NCBI GenBank assembly: GCA_050261915.1
Contig: JBLNDT010000027.1
Span: 1 to 64,000 of the forward strand
Direction of reading: 5' to 3'
Length of the DNA stretch: 64,000 nt
Source: UBA699 sp050261915
GTDB taxonomy: Bacteria; Bacillota; Clostridia; Clostridiales; Clostridiaceae
The translations under genes were made by a program, and so were the position numbers. The notes beneath the pieces are model-generated. The model did no database searches, had not been told where the DNA came from, and saw only the letters and a program-made list of their open reading frames with translations. This document shows positions 33,118 through 41,042 of the stretch, in pieces. Position 1 is the first letter of the stretch; each line of letters begins with the position of its first letter.

Positions 33118-34440
33118 GTGGAATTATTGATAGAAATAACTACCGATGTTATAGAGGCGCTTATATTATTGAGCATGTTTCAGGTTTTCATGGATGAAAA
33201 AAAATATTTTATAGAAAACAAAATAAGAACGGTTGTGTTTAGTATACTATTTACAACTGTAATTTGTTGGAGTTCTATCAATGTTAATCTTACTAATCAT
33301 GTGTTTTTAAATAGTATTTTTACAATAATACTTTTAGTGTTTATTACTAATATAAATATTTTTTCAGCAATTATAGTTTATTTTATATTTAGTACGCTTA
33401 TATTAATTACAGAAATGTCAGTAGGAATATTGGGAATGTTATTACTAAATGTAAATATTCAACAAATTGTATCAAATCCAAATTACTTACTGATATTTAC
33501 GATAATTACTAAATTACTGGAAATAATTGTTGTATTATTGTTATTTAAGTTCAATTTATCTATAAAGAAATTTAAATTATTTAGTAAAAATAACACTGTA
33601 TACCATAACTTTATTTTTTCTATTGGAACATTAGGAATTTTAACATTTGCTATAAGTTCAGGCTTTTATGGTATTAAAAATATACTTGTGTATAATATTG
33701 TAGTGTTTGCTCTTTACATAACTTTTTCTATCATATCTATAATGGATATAAATGAAAAAGAAAAGTTATTAAATATAAAAAACAAATATCAGGTGCAAGA
33801 ATTTAACATGAAAAACATGGAACAAATCATATCAATTATTCGAAAGGAAAAACACGACTATGCAAACCATATCAATGTTATTAAAGCATTATGTACATCT
33901 AACAAACCTAATACCATCGAAAAAATAGAAGAATATGTTTCGGAAATTTCAAATTCAATTCATAATTCTTTTAAATATTTAAATACTGGTAATGATTATA
34001 TTGATGGGTTATTATCAATAAAAAGCAATTATGCCCTGGAAAACGGAATTGATTTTCAGGTGGATATAGATGACTCGCTAAGCAATTTAAAAGTAAAATC
34101 AAGCGAATTAATAAGTATAATAAGTAATCTTATAGATAATGCATTTGAAGCATTTGATGAAAATTTAGTCTATAATCAGAAAGAAGTGTTTTTCGACTCA
34201 TGCCTTCATGACGATAAATATATAATTGAAATAGGGAATAATGCAGAGAAAATACCAAAAGATATAATTGAAAATATTTTTAAAAAAGGCTTTTCTACCA
34301 AGAAAGACAAAAAAGTTGATCATGGGTTTGGACTAGCTATAGTAAAAGAGTTAGTTGCAAAAAATCATGGAATTATCAAGGTGGAAAGTGATGAATTTGA
34401 AACGATTTTTACTATAATTTTCGATTTAAGTAAGAGCTAA
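33118..34440 (+). CDS. AgrC-like sensor histidine kinase (HPK10 type)
   Basis: A 440-residue sensor: six or so membrane helices (residues 1-200), then a coiled dimerisation helix with EKHDYANHINVIKAL (phospho-acceptor His in KHDY), N box NLIDNAFEAFDE and G box DHGFGLAIVKEL. This is the AgrC/HPK10 layout that senses cyclic peptides. GTG at 33118 is chosen because GGGGAT lies just upstream and its product aligns with the paralogue at 38493. No LytTR response regulator (AgrA) is adjacent, so the kinase is an orphan. It is probably the receptor for the peptide encoded 98 bp upstream. Confidence 0.85.
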   Translation: MELLIEITTDVIEALILLSMFQVFMDEKKYFIENKIRTVVFSILFTTVICWSSINVNLTNHVFLNSIFTIILLVFITNINIFSAIIVYFIFSTLILITEMSVGILGMLLLNVNIQQIVSNPNYLLIFTIITKLLEIIVVLLLFKFNLSIKKFKLFSKNNTVYHNFIFSIGTLGILTFAISSGFYGIKNILVYNIVVFALYITFSIISIMDINEKEKLLNIKNKYQVQEFNMKNMEQIISIIRKEKHDYANHINVIKALCTSNKPNTIEKIEEYVSEISNSIHNSFKYLNTGNDYIDGLLSIKSNYALENGIDFQVDIDDSLSNLKVKSSELISIISNLIDNAFEAFDENLVYNQKEVFFDSCLHDDKYIIEIGNNAEKIPKDIIENIFKKGFSTKKDKKVDHGFGLAIVKELVAKNHGIIKVESDEFETIFTIIFDLSKS

Positions 34441-34568
34441 TGTTAATTCCAAAAGAAGTAAAATGGAAATAAATGTAGAATATATATTGTTGAAAAAATA
34501 TCAATTCCCACAAACACCTATTTAAAAGACAAGAGTTAATGGTATGGCTCTTGTTTTTTTATTTGTTA
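34441..34568. repeat. First copy of a duplicated ~125-bp spacer with terminator
   Basis: The segment begins TTCCAAAAGAAG, continues GTAGAATATATA, and ends in a terminator, ACAAGAG with CTCTTGT at 34529-34554, then TTTTTTTATTTGTTA. The same order of blocks recurs at 38237-38363, with the terminator bases conserved and the linkers diverged. The two copies bracket the DUF4062-Ku-ligase cassette. The remaining spacer to 34750 is gene-free. Confidence 0.75.
34529..34562 (+). terminator. Terminator of the first AgrC-like gene
   Basis: ACAAGAG pairs with CTCTTGT over a 12-base loop, followed by a run of T. Confidence 0.8.
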
Positions 34569-34750
34569 TATATTGTATAGGGATTCTATTTTGCATTCTA
34601 ATAATAGTTATTAATCTGGTTGACTAATGGTTATTTTTGAAGCAATATTACAGGCAACCAATCTAAACCCATATAAAGTTGATAAATGAAAATTATGGTA
34701 GTATAATATATAGAATAATACAATAAATTGATTATTGGAGGATAAACTGG

Positions 34751-35728
34751 ATGGCTAGCCCAAGAGTTTTTATTAGTTCAACTTGTTATGATTTAAAATA
34801 TATAAGAGAAAACTTAAAGTTTTTTATTAGAACAATTGGATATGAACCCATTCTTAGTGAAGATGGTGATGTGTTTTACAATCCTCGTGTCCATACACAT
34901 GAAGCATGTGTTACAGAGGTTTCTACCTGTCAAATTCTTGTTCTTATAATAGGTGGAAGGTATGGTGGGAAGTTTAAAGAAGGAGAAAAATCAATTACAA
35001 ATATGGAATATACAGAAGCCGTCAAACTAGGAATACCTATTTTTGCTTTAGTGGAGAACTCAGTATATTCTGAACATAATGTTTTTAATGAAAATAGAAA
35101 GAAAAATAAAAAAATAAAACCTGAAGATATAACCTATCCGTCTGTAGATAATATAAAAATATTTGATTTTATAGATGAGGTAAGAAAAAATGTGGTAAAT
35201 AATTCTCTTTTTCCTTTTGGAGATTTTTCAGATATAGAGAGTTATCTAAAAAAGCAATGGGCTGGAATGATGCATTATTATATAACTTCTGAGACTGAGG
35301 CTAAAAGGATAAATCAATTATTTGATTCTATTTCAGAAGCTACACAAAAAATTGAAGTTTTTACAAGGCAAGTTGCCAGTTCTATTGGAGACAAGCATAC
35401 TAAGTTAACTGTTAAGTTATATGACTTAATGCTTGATTATGCAGTTATCAGAGATTTGGGGGTTTGGCATATTCACCCATCTCCTAAAACAGTTCTTATG
35501 AATGAAAATGTTGATGGCATTTGCGACAATAAAATCTATGTCGAACATGATGAAGACGAAGATGAAGAAAATTCGAATAGTATAACATATGGCGGCCCAC
35601 CATATAAACTAGGAAGTGCTAGATATAATGAAGCCTCGAAAAATTATATCAAACTTAGAAATGATATGATAAAAATTCTTAATGAGGAAAATATAAAAGT
35701 TGAAGATTATATTGAGAACTTTGGGTAG
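34751..35728 (+). CDS. DUF4062 (TIR/SLOG-like) domain protein
   Basis: A 325-residue soluble protein. The N-terminal DUF4062 domain (residues 1-100) shows PRVFISSTCYDLKYIRENL, the acidic cluster near residue 40, and ILVLIIGGRYGG. The C-terminal half is an unassigned helical region with an acidic patch (EHDEDEDEEN). DUF4062 domains have a TIR-like Rossmann fold and occur as sensors or effectors in antiphage and NTPase systems. Here it is alone, without an NTPase fusion. GGAGGATAAACTGG precedes the ATG. It is the first gene of the repeat-bracketed cassette. Function is unknown. Confidence 0.75.
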   Translation: MASPRVFISSTCYDLKYIRENLKFFIRTIGYEPILSEDGDVFYNPRVHTHEACVTEVSTCQILVLIIGGRYGGKFKEGEKSITNMEYTEAVKLGIPIFALVENSVYSEHNVFNENRKKNKKIKPEDITYPSVDNIKIFDFIDEVRKNVVNNSLFPFGDFSDIESYLKKQWAGMMHYYITSETEAKRINQLFDSISEATQKIEVFTRQVASSIGDKHTKLTVKLYDLMLDYAVIRDLGVWHIHPSPKTVLMNENVDGICDNKIYVEHDEDEDEENSNSITYGGPPYKLGSARYNEASKNYIKLRNDMIKILNEENIKVEDYIENFG

Positions 35729-35873
35729 TAAAACTACATTTTTGAATAGTAGATTCAAGGATAATCGGAGTATCAAAATAAAGTGAACTAATGTTGATGA
35801 AATGTAATCTAGTCCCATTACCAAATTCATGATATAATTACAATAAATTTCATAGTACTTAGGGGTGAATGGT

Positions 35874-36038
35874 ATGGGTATTTTAGCAATAATATTTTAT
35901 GCAATAGGAATTTTCATAACATATTTTATAATTAAATTAGCTGTAAGAGATGCTATTAGAGAAAGTTCATACAATATAGAAAATGCAATTGTAAGGGCAT
36001 TGGAAACATATGAACATGAAAAGCGAAATAAAGAATAA
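35874..36038 (+). CDS. Small membrane protein
   Basis: A 54-residue protein with one membrane helix at the start (GILAIIFYAIGIFITYFIIK) and a charged cytoplasmic tail (RALETYEHEKRNKE). AGGGGTGAA precedes the ATG by six bases. Family not recognised. It has its own terminator. Confidence 0.6.
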   Translation: MGILAIIFYAIGIFITYFIIKLAVRDAIRESSYNIENAIVRALETYEHEKRNKE

Positions 36039-36062
36039 AATTAGAGGTAATATAAATATTAA

Positions 36063-36099
36063 ATCCTCCTCATAGTTTATAAAATGAGGGGGATCGTTT
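36063..36099 (+). terminator. Hairpin terminator
   Basis: ATCCTCCTCAT pairs with ATGAGGGGGAT (one G-T pair), followed by CGTTTT. Confidence 0.65.
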
Positions 36100-36205
36100 T
36101 AAACCATAATTTCTACATTTGATTAATAAACAATTAATATTTTCAATTTGATAAATATAATTACTTCAATTAATGCATAATACCTTATGAAAGTAGGTGG
36201 TAGTT

Positions 36206-36409
36206 ATTATTCGTAAAGAAGTTTTATCTGCAATTGATAAAGGAATAGTATGCCCTATTTGCAATTTAGGTTATCTAAAGGTAGATAAAATTTACATTAA
36301 AAAAGAAAATTATAAGGAACGAATTATTTGTAGTAATTGTTATAAAGAATTGCAAATAGTGTGCCAAACTAATCCCTTTAAAATATTCAAAATAAATGAA
36401 ATGAAGTAA
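36206..36409 (+). CDS. Small zinc-ribbon protein with ATT start
   Basis: About 67 residues with CPIC and CSNC pairs around YLKVDKIYIKKENYKERII, a single zinc ribbon. AGTAGGTGG (36192-36200) is correctly spaced for ATT at 36206 (five bases). GTG at 36197 lies within the ribosome site and there is no Met before the last residues. Family not recognised. It precedes ku by 90 bp with a terminator between, so it is a separate transcript. Confidence 0.65.
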   Translation: MIRKEVLSAIDKGIVCPICNLGYLKVDKIYIKKENYKERIICSNCYKELQIVCQTNPFKIFKINEMK

Positions 36410-36414
36410 ATACT

Positions 36415-36449
36415 GATACTGCATATTGAAATGTTGATATGCGGTATTT
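36415..36449 (+). terminator. Rho-independent terminator
   Basis: ATACTGCATAT pairs with ATATGCGGTAT (one G-T pair), followed by eight T. Confidence 0.85.
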
Positions 36450-36499
36450 TTTTTATTGTAATACACAAAATATCAATAAAAAGTATGTGAGGTGTTATT

Positions 36500-37306
36500 A
36501 TGGCGGTTGCTCATAAATCAGTGATATCTTTTGGACTTGTTGCTATTCCAATTTCTATGTATACTGCAACCCAGGACAATGATGTGCATTTCAATCAACT
36601 TCATAAGGAAGATAACTCAAGGATAAGATATAAAAAAACTTGTGCTCATTGTGGCAAAGAAATCACTACTAAAGATTTAGTGAAGGGATATCAATATGAT
36701 CAGGATCACTATGTGATAATAACAGAAGAGGATCTTGAAAAAATAAAAACTGAAAAAGAAAAATCTATTCAGATATTACATTTTGCGGAATTAAATCAGA
36801 TATCTCCTATTTATTACGAAAAAACATACCAGGCAGTTCCAGAAACAGGTGGGGACAGGGCTTTTGAACTGTTAAGGAAAGCACTTATGGAAGAAAAGAA
36901 AATAGCAATAGGAAAAACCGTTATGGGTACAAAGGAGTCCTTAATGGCAATCATACCTAGAGAGGAAGGAATATTAATATCAACCATGTTTTATGAAGAC
37001 GAAATCAAAGAGCTACAGAAATCTTATAACAAACCAGAAGTTGGTGAAGCTGAGTTAAATATGGCAAAAACACTTATTAATTCAATGGATACTCCTTTTA
37101 ATCCATCAGTTTATAAGGATGAGTATCAAGCAAGGCTTAAAGAACTAATCGAAAGTAAAATTGCAGGTGAGGAATTAGATGCACCTAAAGGAGAAACTGC
37201 TTCAAACAATGTAATTAGTCTTATGGATGCCCTAAAAGAGAGTATAGAACAAAATAAAAAAGATATTGAGAAACCTAAGCCTAAAAGGAAGGCTAAAGGT
37301 GCCTAA
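36500..37306 (+). CDS. ku: Bacterial Ku, non-homologous end-joining protein
   Basis: A 268-residue homodimeric DNA-end-binding protein. It begins AHKSVISFGLVAIPISMYTA, contains RIRYKKTCAHCGKEI and a full Ku70/80 beta-barrel domain (IYYEKTYQAVPETGGDRAF). The C-terminal tail is lysine-rich (KPKPKRKAKGA), as in many bacterial Ku. ATG follows GAGGTG by seven bases. Its stop overlaps the ligase start, so they form a two-gene NHEJ operon. End joining is useful in dormant spores. Confidence 0.93.
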   Translation: MAVAHKSVISFGLVAIPISMYTATQDNDVHFNQLHKEDNSRIRYKKTCAHCGKEITTKDLVKGYQYDQDHYVIITEEDLEKIKTEKEKSIQILHFAELNQISPIYYEKTYQAVPETGGDRAFELLRKALMEEKKIAIGKTVMGTKESLMAIIPREEGILISTMFYEDEIKELQKSYNKPEVGEAELNMAKTLINSMDTPFNPSVYKDEYQARLKELIESKIAGEELDAPKGETASNNVISLMDALKESIEQNKKDIEKPKPKRKAKGA

Positions 37307-38235
37307 TGGACATTTTTGAAAGTAAGAACATAAAACCCATGCTTATAGGGGAAGAATCGGAAGCTTTTAATAGTGAAGACTATATTTATGAGCTTAAATT
37401 GGATGGTGAAAGGTGCATAGCCTATTTAGACAAAAGTTGTACTGAATTAAGAAATAAACGTAATATGAAAATGCTTCCAAAAGTTCCTGAGCTATCAAAA
37501 ATTCACAAACAAGTAAAGAAAAAATGCATTCTTGATGGGGAACTTATAGTTCTTAAAGATGGTAAGCCAAATTTTTATGAAATTCAAAGAAGGTCTTTAA
37601 TGACTAATAATTTTAAAATTAAACTGGCATCATCAAAATATCCAGCAAGCTTTACGGCATATGATATTCTCTACTATGAGGATCATGATGTAACGGGGTT
37701 GCCCTTGCTGGAACGTAAAAAGTTATTGGAAAAGACTGTGAAGGAAAATGAAAGACTTGCTATATCCAGATATATTGAAAAAGAGGGAGTGAAATTCTAT
37801 AAACTAACTGAAGAAAACCACTTAGAAGGAATAGTAGCTAAGTTAAAGCAAAGCAAATATTATTTTGATAAAAGAACTAAAGACTGGATTAAAATTAAGA
37901 ACCTTGAAGATGATGATTTTGTAGTCTGTGGTTTCATTTCAAAAGAAAATAATGTGGTTAGTATTATATTAGGACAATATTTTAATTCAGAATTAGTTTA
38001 TAGAGGCCATGTTACATTGGGAGTCTCAACTTCTGATTTTGCAGTTATTAGTTCTATAAACAGAGGAACCTGCCCATTTAGTGAAATGCCTACAGAAAAT
38101 GAAAATGCCTATTGGATAGAAGTGAAATTAGTCTGCACTATAAAATATATGATGAAAACTGCATCAGGTTCATTGAGGCAGCCGGTTTTTAAAGGTCTTA
38201 GAAATGACAAATTGCCAGAAGAATGCATAATTTAA
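37306..38235 (+). CDS. ligD: ATP-dependent DNA ligase (LigD ligase domain)
   Basis: A 309-residue ligase with the nucleotidyl-lysine motif YELKLDGERCIAYL, LDGELIVL, FTAYDILYYEDHD, EGIVAKLKQSKY and DWIKIKN, followed by an OB fold. It corresponds to the ligase part of LigD; polymerase and phosphoesterase domains are missing, so processing would need other enzymes. ATG overlaps the Ku stop (TAATG), so translation is coupled. Together with Ku it forms a minimal end-joining system. Confidence 0.9.
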   Translation: MDIFESKNIKPMLIGEESEAFNSEDYIYELKLDGERCIAYLDKSCTELRNKRNMKMLPKVPELSKIHKQVKKKCILDGELIVLKDGKPNFYEIQRRSLMTNNFKIKLASSKYPASFTAYDILYYEDHDVTGLPLLERKKLLEKTVKENERLAISRYIEKEGVKFYKLTEENHLEGIVAKLKQSKYYFDKRTKDWIKIKNLEDDDFVVCGFISKENNVVSIILGQYFNSELVYRGHVTLGVSTSDFAVISSINRGTCPFSEMPTENENAYWIEVKLVCTIKYMMKTASGSLRQPVFKGLRNDKLPEECII

Positions 38236-38236
38236 A

Positions 38237-38363
38237 ATATTTATTTCCAAAAGAAGGAAAATAAATAAGTTTGTAGAATATATATAACATCTCATAAAAA
38301 TTCCAAAAATACCCAACAAAAAACAAGAGATTAATTATACCTCTTGTTTTTTTATTTGTTAAA
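38237..38363. repeat. Second copy of the ~125-bp spacer with terminator
   Basis: Same block order as at 34441-34568: TTTCCAAAAGAAG, GTAGAATATATA, AATTCCA, then AACAAGAG with CTCTTGT and TTTTTTTATTTGTTA. It directly follows the ligase gene and precedes the second AgrC-like unit. It shows that the sequence 3' of the first kinase was duplicated, or that the cassette between was inserted by recombination within it. Confidence 0.75.
38322..38352 (+). terminator. Terminator after the Ku-ligase operon
   Basis: AACAAGAG pairs with CTCTTGTT, followed by seven T. Confidence 0.82.
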
Positions 38364-38416
38364 AATTTATTTTTATTGAAGGAATAATATGTTATTATAT
38401 AGGGGGAATTGTTTAA

Positions 38417-38458
38417 TTGAAAATCACTGCACTAAAATACCCAGAGGAATTGCTTTAA
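38417..38458 (+). pseudogene. Possible vestige of a second agrD
   Basis: A 13-codon frame reads LKITALKYPEELL. Its end KYPEELL resembles the AgrD tail (compare KCPDEFLK at 33000). It lies directly before the second AgrC-like gene, the same relative place as the intact agrD before the first. An in-frame stop stands just before it, and a hydrophobic leader and ring core are missing. A relic is the likely reading, but a piece this short could be chance. Confidence 0.35.
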
Positions 38459-38492
38459 GACACTAAAATTATACTTTGAAATGAGGATATTT

Positions 38493-39809
38493 ATGGACAT
38501 GTTCATTGAATTGTTAACAGATTTAATTGAGGCAGTTATGTTACTTTGTATTTTTGAAATTTTTATGGATGAAAAGAAATACATTTTGCATAATAAAAAG
38601 AAGTCACTCGTGTTTTGTACAGCTTTTACTATATTCCTTTATTTTAGTTCCACTTATATTACCCTTTTATATCATACTTTAATTAATATAAGTTTTTCTA
38701 TTTTACTTTTAATTTTTGTAATTAGATTAAATGCATTTTCATCTACTATGATATATTTCATATTTTGTATTCTCTTATTGGTATCAGAAATATGCGTAGG
38801 TGTTGTTGAAATGCTTGTATTTAATATTGATATGAATCAAATAATAGCAAGTCCTAAGTACATAATGATACTGACCATATTTTCCAAAGCCCTGCAAATA
38901 TTGATTGTTGCAGCCTTATTTAAATTTAAATTTTCTATTAAAAAATTCAAAATATTTAATGATAACTATTCAATATATTCAAATTTTATTTTTTCAATTG
39001 GAGTTCTTGGAATTATTACTATCTGGCTCAGTATTGGGTTTAAAGACTTTAGCAATAAGAGTGTTTACAATGTTTTATTACTATTTTTATACGCTGCATT
39101 TCTTATTTTGCTAGCCCGGGATTTAAGTGAAAGGAATAGACTTATAAAAATAAAAAACAAATATCAGATTCAGGAATATCAAATAAACAATATGGAACAA
39201 ATTATTGCAATTATAAAAAAAGAAAAGCATGATTATGCAGAACACATTGAAGAGATCCAAGCTCTATGCGATTTAAACGAGCCTGATTCATTAGAAACTA
39301 TGAAAGAGTATATTTCTGAAATAACTAATTCAATACATGATTCCTTCAAGTTCTTAAATACAGGCAACGACTATATTGATGGCTTATTATCAATAAAAAG
39401 CAACTATGCCCAAAAGAATAACATAGAATTCAATGTTGTGATTAATGATATGCTGGATATATTAAAGATTAAATCTGAAGAAATAATAAGCATCATCAGC
39501 AATCTTATAGACAATTCTTTTGAAGCTTTTGATGAAACTATGATTAACAAAAGCAAATCTGTTTATTTCGAAACTTGCCTAAGGGATAATAAATTTATTA
39601 TTGAAATAGGGAATAATGGAAAAGAAATACCAAAAGATATAATTGAAAATATTTTTGCAAAGGGATTTACAACAAAAGGGGATAAGAATTCAGATCACGG
39701 ATACGGGCTATTTATAACAAAGGAATTAGTTGAAAAGAACAATGGAACTATTAGGGTTGAAAGTGATGAATTTGAAACTGCCTTTACTATAATTTTTGAT
39801 TTAGAATAG
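38493..39809 (+). CDS. AgrC-like sensor histidine kinase, paralogue
   Basis: A 438-residue orphan kinase with six or so membrane helices, KHDYAEHIEEIQAL (His site), NLIDNSFEAFDE (N box) and DHGYGLFITKEL (G box). It is strongly similar to the kinase at 33118; FLNTGNDYIDGLLSIKSNYA is identical in both. The sensor half is more diverged than the catalytic half, so it may recognise a different peptide. ATG at 38493 is preferred because GAGGAT lies seven bases upstream and the product then matches the paralogue. No response regulator is adjacent. Confidence 0.85.
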   Translation: MDMFIELLTDLIEAVMLLCIFEIFMDEKKYILHNKKKSLVFCTAFTIFLYFSSTYITLLYHTLINISFSILLLIFVIRLNAFSSTMIYFIFCILLLVSEICVGVVEMLVFNIDMNQIIASPKYIMILTIFSKALQILIVAALFKFKFSIKKFKIFNDNYSIYSNFIFSIGVLGIITIWLSIGFKDFSNKSVYNVLLLFLYAAFLILLARDLSERNRLIKIKNKYQIQEYQINNMEQIIAIIKKEKHDYAEHIEEIQALCDLNEPDSLETMKEYISEITNSIHDSFKFLNTGNDYIDGLLSIKSNYAQKNNIEFNVVINDMLDILKIKSEEIISIISNLIDNSFEAFDETMINKSKSVYFETCLRDNKFIIEIGNNGKEIPKDIIENIFAKGFTTKGDKNSDHGYGLFITKELVEKNNGTIRVESDEFETAFTIIFDLE

Positions 39810-39825
39810 ATTAAAAGCATGGGAT

Positions 39826-39853
39826 ATCCGTCTTGTATGAGGCGGATTTTTTA
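39826..39853 (+). terminator. Rho-independent terminator
   Basis: ATCCGTCT pairs with AGGCGGAT (one G-T pair) over a six-base loop, then six T. It closes the island. Confidence 0.82.
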
Positions 39854-39914
39854 TGGCTAAAATCCTTATTTAATTAAAAAAGGTGTGCCAGTAGAAATGC
39901 TGACATACCTCATT

Positions 39915-40865
39915 TTAATAATTTCTATCAAAAAGTTTCTTAAGGAGTTGTTTTAGAATTAACTTTTCATTTGTTTCTGGCAGGGTTTCCACTAGAGATA
40001 AGGCTTTAATGGTATATTTTTTTGCAAGTTCCTTTGATTTCTTATAGCCTTTGGAGTTTTGAAGAAGCAAAATAGCTTCCTCTAGCTGCTTGTCCTTTAA
40101 AAAATTAAGTAATTTAGCATTTCCGCATTTTAATTCATAAATAACTGGAAGACTATAGATTCCTTGTTTAATATCATTGCCTGTAGGTTTGCCTAAAATC
40201 TTGCTGGAAGATGAAATATCCAAAAGGTCATCAATCAATTGAAAGGCCATTCCTGTATAATAACCTATTTTTTTTAATGTGCCGGTGATATTTGAATTAG
40301 AATTTCCTTCTTCAGCCCCTAAAGATAAACTAAGAGCAAAAAGAGAAGCACATTTGCCATTTATTCTTCTTAAATAGTCTCTAATAGTGGAATCAAAACA
40401 ATTAAGGGCAAAATATTGGCTTATTTCTGATTTACATATATACTTGATTGTTTCTGAAATATTATAGATGCTTTCAGGTGAACAATTTCTAGAAAATAAA
40501 ACATAGGATTGAGCAAAAAGGTAATCTCCAGTAAATAATCCAGCTTTTAAGTTGTATTCTTTATGTAGAGTATCTTTCCCGCGTCTTGTATCAGTTTCAT
40601 CTACAATATCATCATGTACAAGGGTGGCAGAGTGTAAAAGTTCAATTGCTGCAGATATTTCAAGCAATTTTTGTTTTTCAATACTACCAAAGCTTCCGCC
40701 AATAAGTACTAAAATAGCTCTTACAAGTTTCCCTTCTTCTGCTGGTAGTTTATCCATCAATAATGTTACATCTTTATTATTATCTTTTAAATTGCTTCTT
40801 ATAATTTTCCTTATTTCCTTAAGGCTGTTTTCAAAATAAATTTCTAATTCTTTTGTATTACTCAT
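39915..40865 (-). CDS. Polyprenyl diphosphate synthase (heptaprenyl type)
   Basis: A 316-residue long-chain prenyl synthase. First Asp-rich motif LVHDDIVDETDTRRG, second FQLIDDLLDISS; GGSFG near residue 55. HepT/IspB-like length indicates side-chain synthesis for a quinone rather than farnesyl diphosphate, which ispA at 17875 supplies. Divergent from NDH-2 at 41043, suggesting a role in (demethyl)menaquinone production. Ribosome site AAAGGAG. Confidence 0.85.
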   Translation of the reverse strand: MSNTKELEIYFENSLKEIRKIIRSNLKDNNKDVTLLMDKLPAEEGKLVRAILVLIGGSFGSIEKQKLLEISAAIELLHSATLVHDDIVDETDTRRGKDTLHKEYNLKAGLFTGDYLFAQSYVLFSRNCSPESIYNISETIKYICKSEISQYFALNCFDSTIRDYLRRINGKCASLFALSLSLGAEEGNSNSNITGTLKKIGYYTGMAFQLIDDLLDISSSSKILGKPTGNDIKQGIYSLPVIYELKCGNAKLLNFLKDKQLEEAILLLQNSKGYKKSKELAKKYTIKALSLVETLPETNEKLILKQLLKKLFDRNY

Positions 40866-41042
40866 AGTAAACTCCTTTGATATAAAAACTCATGCATATA
40901 ACTCCACAAATTTATAAACATTATATCACATAAATACAGGGAAAAACCTTTTGCAAAGAATGCAAAAGCAGTGTACAATTATATTAATAATTATTATTCA
41001 ACAACAATAAATTTCCGCAAATATTAAAAAGGGGGAATTAAT

